A stretch of 64,000 nucleotides of DNA from Gordius sp. MW1 (taxonomy: Eukaryota; Nematomorpha; Gordioida; Gordea; Gordiidae). This document shows, piece by piece, positions 57,685 to 64,000 of this stretch. The position numbers were made by a program, and so were the translations under genes. Positions within the stretch are counted from its first letter, which is position 1. Every line of letters starts with the position of its first letter. The stretch is taken from assembly GCA_964036665.1 (NCBI GenBank), contig OZ038528.1:22803245-22867244 (forward strand). Reading direction: 5' to 3'. Under the pieces are notes generated by a model. That model was not told the origin of the DNA. It saw nothing but the letters and a program-made list of their open reading frames with translations, and made no database searches.

Positions 57685-58882
57685 TGCTCAGTAAAAAATC
57701 AAAAATGCTCAGTAAAATATGCTCAGTATTTTATTAATATGCTCAGTAAAAAATTTAAAAATGCTTAGTAAATAATCTTAGTATTGCTCAGTTATAAATC
57801 CAAAATGCTCAGTATTTTCAAAAAAATGCTCAGTAATTTTATTAAATAATATTTAATCTTAATCTATTTAGCACTCATATTTTGTAAAATAAAGTTAAAT
57901 TGAGTGTGTGGAAATTGAAATAGTTTATTTTGGCTAAATTAAATAGATTGGAGACCCCATTGTTAAATTTTTAAAGGTTATAAGGTATCTTAGTGTCTTA
58001 AATTTTTTCCCTAGTCCTCCTTTCTCTCCCTTCAAATAAATAAGTGGCAAATTTAAAACGATATGAAAAGTGATGACCTATAATTCCCACTCTAAAATGC
58101 TCTGCCTTTCCCTTCTTAAATTTTACATGTTTATAATATATTTTTTTGCAAATTTTGTTGAGATTTATCAATCTTAAACTTTATAAAGGAAAAATATAAA
58201 ATTTTTATTTGAATATAATCACAAATATTTACAAACACAGATAAATAATAATAATTAACAATTTAAAATGAAAAATAGACAAATTTTGCTGGAGACTACT
58301 TTCATTTCAAAAACCTAAAATTTGTTATATAATCAATGTTAAATAATCTAAACTTACCATTACTGAACAATAAAGGCTGATTTAGGGTCTGCCTCGTTTT
58401 CTTTTTTGCCCTATAGGCACACTTTTGGCTTCTTTAGGTGGTTGGCAAAATTAAAGTTTAATTGCCAACCCAACGACATGTTTGCAAATAAATTATTTAC
58501 AAAACGATGGACAATTGCACTTGGAGGAGGTAGTTTATCAAATAAAATTTATTTTAATTAACATATAAACAAAAATAAGCCAATTTTCAGAGGCAATCAC
58601 TTTGACTCCATGGGAAACACGCAAGACTCTTACTTAGATATCTTAGGTTCGAATCTGGCTCTAGGATTTTATTTTAAAAACTAATTCTTAGTTACTTTGC
58701 ATAAATAAAAAAATTACTGAGCAAGATTAAAAAACTGAAAAATGAATATTATACTGAACAATTAATTAAATTACTGAACATTAAATTATTTACTGAGCAT
58801 TTAATTATTCTACTGAGCATTTAATTATTCTACTGAGCATTTGAATATTCTACTGAGCAAAAAATGAATTAATTACTGAGCA
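57685..58882. mobile_element. Element with inverted arrays of TGCTCAGTA
   Basis: Eight TGCTCAGTA motifs (two with one change) at 57685, 57706, 57720, 57740, 57762, 57785, 57806 and 57828 point inward. Eight reverse-complement motifs lie at 58715, 58752, 58772, 58791, 58811, 58831, 58851 and 58874. Spacing is mostly 19-23 bp. The outermost copies give 10-bp TIRs (TGCTCAGTAA). The 880-bp centre is non-coding and has a tRNA-like B box (GGTTCGAATCTGGCTC, about 58651-58666). Subterminal motif arrays of this type suit a non-autonomous DNA transposon; no target duplication is clear, so the class is open. Confidence 0.65.
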
Positions 58883-59034
58883 CAATAATTTGTTCTCGTT
58901 TATATTATAAACATCATTTGATGAAAAATAAACTTTGTATTGGTTATATAGGATTGAATAGAATGATGATAAAAGCTGACATTAAAACATGGGCATCTTG
59001 AAATTTTTTATAACTGGTTGTACATGTTCAATAT

Positions 59035-59340
59035 CATGGGCGTAGCCAAGGGGGGAGGCGGCAGCCCCTTCCCCCTTAATGATGAGAAAAAAAAATTTCA
59101 ATGCATAAACCCTTAAAAATTAAAAAAAATTATGTTTTGCGGGGCCACCTGTTTTTTGATTAATAACTTAATTAAATGGGTTAAAATATTATAGTTTAGT
59201 TACATCAAAGACTTTAAGACACTTATAAAAACCTAGAAACATAATATATACATTTAATTTAATTTTTGACAAAATGAGTTGTAAATTTTTTTAGCCAGAT
59301 TTCCCCCCCCCCCTTGTGAAAATTCTGGCTACGCGCCTGA
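59035..59340. mobile_element. Composite MITE
   Basis: Starts like the CATGGGCGTAGCC family (59035-59140) but continues and ends (59143-59340, CTGGCTACGCGCCTG) like the MITE at 11362-11606. Either a recombinant or a full-length form linking both families. Confidence 0.7.
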
Positions 59341-59360
59341 TATTAGCAAAGTTACGGCGA

Positions 59361-60556
59361 GTTAAACACTGGTCTACAAAAAAAATAACCGGGAAACGGT
59401 CAACATTTTCAGATAGAGTTTTTTGTGGTGAACACAAATATGTTTTTCGTTTTTTTTCCTATACCTCAAGTTTTTTCGATATTTCGATTCAGAGTTGCGA
59501 AAATGACCGTTTTTGACCCTTTTCGATGCTCAATAGAGCGATATTGAATGGCTAAAAAAAAATTTAAACCTCTAAGAGGTAGAACCACCTTAGGGTAAAA
59601 CATTGAAAAATGATTTTTTCCCCTATTGTTTTTACTTTTTCCAATATATCGAATTTCAATAAGTCCCTATGCGAAATCGCGGCACCCTTTGAGCCCCCCT
59701 CCATCTCTATCTAATTGGCTTATATGCCTATATTACACTATACCCTTAGTGCATGTGAATGATTAATGATGTGTTGTGGGTGCAAGAGTAGTGGCATAAT
59801 CCGAGCTATTCCTTTCCTACTACTATGCCTGTCATGTCATCCTCCCTCTCTACTAGAGTAATAGCACGTAAAGCCACTACTCTTGCCCCACTTCTGTGCA
59901 AATGTAATATAGGCAGAATGTAATACGGGCAAGAATTGCTTATGCGCATGCGCAGTTATAAGTGTGACTGAACCCTCCGCGTTTGGTAAGTTTTCCAATA
60001 TTATTATCGTTTATTTTGTAAATTTCATGTAATATAGGCAAAATGTAATAAGTAAATACATATTATCAAATAAATTACTAAATCTAACCCTAACCCTTGC
60101 CTATATTACATTTTGCCTATATTACATTTTGCACCCGATTCCTCTTGCCCCCATTACATATCATCAATCACTTACATGCACTAAGGGTAAGTGTTATATA
60201 AGCATATAAGCCAATTAGATAGAGAGGGAGGGAGGCTCAAAGGAAGCCGCGATTTTGCCTAGGGACTAATTGCATTTTTGATATATATTAAAAAGTAATA
60301 AAAATAGGGGAAAAAATCATTTTTCAATGTTTTACCCTGTTGGTTCTACCACTTAGAGGTTTAAAAAATATTTTTTAGCCATTCAATATCGCTCTATTGA
60401 GCATCGAAAAGGGTCACGGTCATTTTCGCAACTTTGAATCGAAATATCTAAAAAAAACTTGACGTATAGGAAAACAACGAAAAACATATTTGTGTTCACC
60501 ACAAAAAACTCTATCGGAATATGTTGACCGTTTTCCGGTTATTTACACAAGGCCAT
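59361..60556. mobile_element. Foldback element with ~400-bp inverted arms
   Basis: Arms about 59375-59765 and 60165-60550 are near-perfect reverse complements, running from AATAACCGG.AAACGGTCAAC to TACCCTTAGTGCATGT. The 400-bp loop has TGCGCATGCGCA (59944-59955), inverted TGTAATATAGGCA motifs and CTAACCCTAACCC with the TATTACATTTTGCCTA repeat also found in Helentron copies D and E. No coding frame. Confidence 0.8.
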
Positions 60557-62267
60557 TATTTGTTGACTAGTGTAATTATACTTTGGTCGACTATGAATTC
60601 AAATTTGTAACGTCTAATGTGATGGCGTCCATGTAAGGTCTGATAAAGCAATTCATTAGAATTTTTGCAGCTGAAATAAGATTCATATTAGATTGCGCGT
60701 GCAAATAAACAAAAATTACTGTAATTTGAAGAGGCTTGCTTATCCTTGATATATCAATGGCAACACATTGACAACATTTAAAATTTAAACAAATTAATTA
60801 ACAACCTACAACAAATAGAACCTTTACATAATATATTAGTTGCTTAATATTTGAACATAATAGACTTAAATAATATTTAGATTAATGATTGTAAATTGCT
60901 TCAATGTCAAAATATCGCGATAAGCAAATTAATGGAATATTTATTCGAGTTATAATTATAGCGCCATCTATATTACTTTAAAATTTACACATAAGTTTTC
61001 CATCTTACCATGCGATCAATATGGGAGAAGAACTTTCCTGGCAAAAAAAATTTTCTCATCTTATTATATTCATATTCATTGATCTTATGCTAAATTTTAA
61101 AGTAATAATTAAACTTTGAAATACCCTTGCACTCATATCAAGCAATAGGTTGCAGTTAATTAGGAAAACGAGTCTCATCCTTTTACCCCGCCATTTAGAA
61201 TAATTCTCTCTGCCATATCCTTAGAATAACTGACTGTTTGACTTTTAACCATTGTAAACTACTCAAATCGCCAAGGACTCTACCCCCCCCCCCATGTGAA
61301 AATTTTTATTTAGATATAGATTATTTTAACAATTATATTTATTCATTACTTTTTTAAGGAAACCTGTTTTTAATTTTGTGTTTGGTTTTGTAGACATAAG
61401 ATTAAAAACAACTAGCAAAGCTTAACTGGTTACATAGCTCCAAAAATGGATTAAACTGTCTCAAGAATTCAAATTTCAGAGAGATGCATTAATTTTTAAA
61501 GAAAAAGCATATGACCAAACTAAAAAAAATGACGGGACACAATTATTTCGCAGATTAAATTATCTTAGATCTTCAGAACAGTCCTAAGACATGGCTACAC
61601 TTGAATAATTTTTTTATTTGACATTCTTATATGTTAAACTTGTTCAAAAAGTGCCGTATAAATTCCATAGCCCCAATTAGTAAATGGGTTAACAACTACT
61701 GTTCTAATTTGATATTATCTCTTCTCGCCGCCTAAAATAGCAATCTTTATTAGAACCTTTATGAGACAAAAGACCATTCATTATAGTTAGCCCTACCATT
61801 AAAATATTCAAAAATAAATTTAACAATATTAATTCTTATTTTTTACCTCTTAGCATTGTTTATTTTTGATTGATTTTTTAATCTAAAATCCTAAAAAAAA
61901 CTTAAAAAAATGCTTAATTTTCAAAAAATGTGGGAGCGAGGGTTTTTTGGATTAAATTATATTTTTGGTTGGTTCGGGTCCAAAATTTTTTTACCGATGA
62001 CTCTGATTGCTAACTGACCATTCGAGTCTTAAATTATAATTTTGATTTTATTGTTTGTGATGGACGATTTTAATTATTTGCTTGTATTGAATGCCTTAGA
62101 TTTTGGCAACACCGCGTATAAAACGTTTATTTAAGAATTTGCACAATAATTATCACAACATTTAGCTACAATATAAATAAAGGACTCTTTTCACTTGTAG
62201 CTACTATCTGTCCTCACCTATTAATCGGTCGTATCGTTTAAATTAGAATTGCGGATGGCTTTAAATA
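60557..62267. other. No gene seen; AT-rich intergenic
   Basis: TTTATT at 62126-62131 (AATAAA on the minus strand) is a candidate polyadenylation signal for the fucosyltransferase. No other feature supported. Confidence 0.5.
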
Positions 62268-63743
62268 TTAATCGTGAATTGACTTGTTTTCTCGGAAGCG
62301 TCCAAGGGCTCCATTTATTAGCGATAATTGTGTCATATTCGATGCATATGAAAGCGAAGGGTCGAAACAGTCTTCTTTACTATGCCATCGCATTATGGGA
62401 CCGTAGGATTTAGAATTTTTGGTCATTCCCATAACACTGAAGTCAAGATCGTGAAGTTTTTTACATACGTGGCACAATGGATTTTTAATCACTACTTTGC
62501 GCGTCAGTTTCCACTCGAAGTAAGCTTGATAGGCTTGAGGATTGCCATCCAGCCACAACAAATGTTGCGCTAAAGCCTTCACATCGTTGAATTGTAGAAT
62601 ATCAACGAAAGCATTGACTCCTGTTGGAAAGATTTTGCTATAGTCAACCCCACCGTAAACTATGGGTAGAATGTCAAGAGCTAGAATTTTGTAAAATTTT
62701 TCCGTAACGTAATCCAAGCACAAACTACTCTCGAACGAAAGGTAAAACTTGTATTGCTCCTGTAACATTTCGTAGCACGGGCGAGAGGCGTTGAATTCGC
62801 AACTCATATTCCCACACCCTCCATACACATCAACTGGTATATATTTACTCAACTCGGCGGCTATTTTATGTCTTAACCCCTGAGTCCTACAATTACTAAC
62901 CAGCCAAGCAACTCTTCCACCCGGCTTCAGGGATTTTTTTACTATCCTCGTCCTATTGCTGGGGCTCACCCCTTTTCCCACAGGATTTTGAAATAGCTTG
63001 CTCTCGGGGTCTTTATAGTTTAGGGGTACTAGATGACCCCATGGATATGGAATATCGGAATTAGTTTTGTAAGTCATCGTCCAATTGATGCCTTCCAATT
63101 GCGTAGCACCGAGCTTGAGATTTACTGGCGGTTCGCGACTCAAGAATATCCATACTTGATGGGCTGGTCTCGGGTGATTGGGATAATCCACAGTGACATC
63201 TCCGTTTATGGGACTAAATAGCAAAGCGTCAGCCAGCCAGGAGTTAAATTTTTGGTTGAATTTGAAAGCGCAATTATGGATTCTGCAACCCCTAAATGGA
63301 ATCGCACCGAATTGAATCCCATGTCTTTTCATCGCGTTTTCTTGATTAACAACAACTAAGAGCTTAGTCCGCCCGAACACTCCCCTCTCCCCATAGTTAA
63401 GATCTTTTAAAAGTTTTTGGCATTTCTGTATGCTAATATTCAAGGCAATGTTTGCTTTTAAACATAATTTACCAGTCATGGTAGTTGGGACTATACGGAT
63501 ATCCTTGCTTTCTAATTTACTCTTCCTTCGTATAGGTAAAATTTTGATAGGACTTTTAGCGATTCTAATCGCCTGAAAAAATGGCACATAGCTAGTCGTT
63601 GTAATATATAATGATACGTTTTTAGGCGAAGGATATAGTTGTAAACATTGATTCATGAGAATGGCCATTAGGGATAAAAATATGTAGACCAAGATGCAAT
63701 TCAATACCACTTTATATTTCTTGCCCATTACTATTAAACTCAT
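62268..63743 (-). CDS. Alpha-1,3-fucosyltransferase (GT10)
   Basis: Golgi type II enzyme transferring fucose from GDP-fucose to N-acetylglucosamine of glycans. I start at the ATG at 63743 (491 residues). The open frame extends 15 codons further but lacks another ATG, and this start puts a short basic tail (MGKKYK) before the single membrane anchor (NCILVYIFLSLMAILM). The GT10 catalytic region is clear: VAWLVSNCRTQGLRHKIAAE then IPVDVYGGCG, and YKFYLSFESSLCLDYVTEKF with YKILALDILPIVYGG and FVDILQF. C-terminal CHVCKKLHD holds the usual cysteine pair. Single exon. Core-type (FucTA) or Lewis-type specificity cannot be told from the sequence alone. Confidence 0.93.
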   Translation of the reverse strand: MSLIVMGKKYKVVLNCILVYIFLSLMAILMNQCLQLYPSPKNVSLYITTTSYVPFFQAIRIAKSPIKILPIRRKSKLESKDIRIVPTTMTGKLCLKANIALNISIQKCQKLLKDLNYGERGVFGRTKLLVVVNQENAMKRHGIQFGAIPFRGCRIHNCAFKFNQKFNSWLADALLFSPINGDVTVDYPNHPRPAHQVWIFLSREPPVNLKLGATQLEGINWTMTYKTNSDIPYPWGHLVPLNYKDPESKLFQNPVGKGVSPSNRTRIVKKSLKPGGRVAWLVSNCRTQGLRHKIAAELSKYIPVDVYGGCGNMSCEFNASRPCYEMLQEQYKFYLSFESSLCLDYVTEKFYKILALDILPIVYGGVDYSKIFPTGVNAFVDILQFNDVKALAQHLLWLDGNPQAYQAYFEWKLTRKVVIKNPLCHVCKKLHDLDFSVMGMTKNSKSYGPIMRWHSKEDCFDPSLSYASNMTQLSLINGALGRFRENKSIHD

Positions 63744-64000
63744 AGTATAATATTTTAAAATTTCTATAAGCCAGTTTGCAAGGGGCAAATAAGATAATTT
63801 ATTAAAGATGATGTTGCTACATTTTTATAAAAAGCCGTAGTTGTAAAAATAATTATAAATGCAATTCAAGGTAAAAGAAAGAAAGAAAAATACTAGGAAA
63901 CTTAAATTATCAGGATTGCAAGAAGCTTAACATGCCCCAAAGCGTTTGAACTCATTGACCGAGCTTAATGTGACACAAATACTATTGCATGTTGCGTTAA
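63744..64000. other. Fucosyltransferase upstream region
   Basis: AT-rich; no feature recognised. Confidence 0.4.

Noticed and set aside
58600-58670. tRNA gene in the motif-array element
   Set aside because: Has a B box (GGTTCGAATC) but the acceptor stem has no partner and the A box is poor.

Overview
This is an AT-rich, transposon-packed piece of an animal nuclear genome. Spliced genes with GT-AG introns, a heparanase, an ALG8 N-glycosylation glucosyltransferase, a C1QBP/p32 homologue and a type II membrane fucosyltransferase all point to a metazoan. The repeat content (piggyBac, several hAT families, Ginger1, Helentron-like elements, RTE and site-specific-type LINEs) suggests an invertebrate. 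I cannot name the phylum or species from the sequence. Minimal introns are very short: 41-42 nt in ALG8 and 32-41 nt in the Ginger1 gene.

Layout. 1-6 kb: a Helentron-like fragment carrying a Ginger1 tail, a nearly pristine two-exon piggyBac transposon with TTAA duplications, a tandem 269-bp duplication, and another Helentron-like copy. 6.1-8.9 kb: a hAT element with perfect 8-bp target duplications. 10.5-11.3 kb: intronless C1QBP. 11.4-13.8 kb: a MITE and a non-autonomous LTR retrotransposon containing an inverted copy of its own 3' end. 14.2-24.6 kb: an antisense RTE LINE split by two Helentron-like insertions, one of which carries a complete Ginger1 transposon (integrase plus OTU domain) at a CCGG site. 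27.7-31.3 kb: a third Helentron-like copy split by a 5'-truncated LINE. 32-35.5 kb: a decayed hAT and a full-length, uninterrupted Helentron-like copy that serves as the empty-site reference for the Ginger1 and LINE insertions. 36.5-40 kb: heparanase in two exons, with four MITEs in its intron. 41.8-44.6 kb: a decayed sense RTE. 45.5-46.8 kb: an unrecognised, low-complexity coding exon. 48.6-53 kb: ALG8 in seven exons, with a SPIN-like hAT in its largest short-gene intron. 53-61 kb: LINE remnants, an unusual element bounded by inverted arrays of a 9-bp motif, and a long-TIR foldback element. 62.3-63.7 kb: a GT10 alpha-1,3-fucosyltransferase.

Three of the host genes (heparanase, ALG8, fucosyltransferase) act on glycans in the secretory or extracellular pathway, but they sit on different strands far apart, so I read this as coincidence and not a cluster. 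The most interesting content is the nested transposon archaeology, which can be dissected because uninterrupted copies lie in the same window, and the 9-bp inverted motif array at 57.7-58.9 kb.
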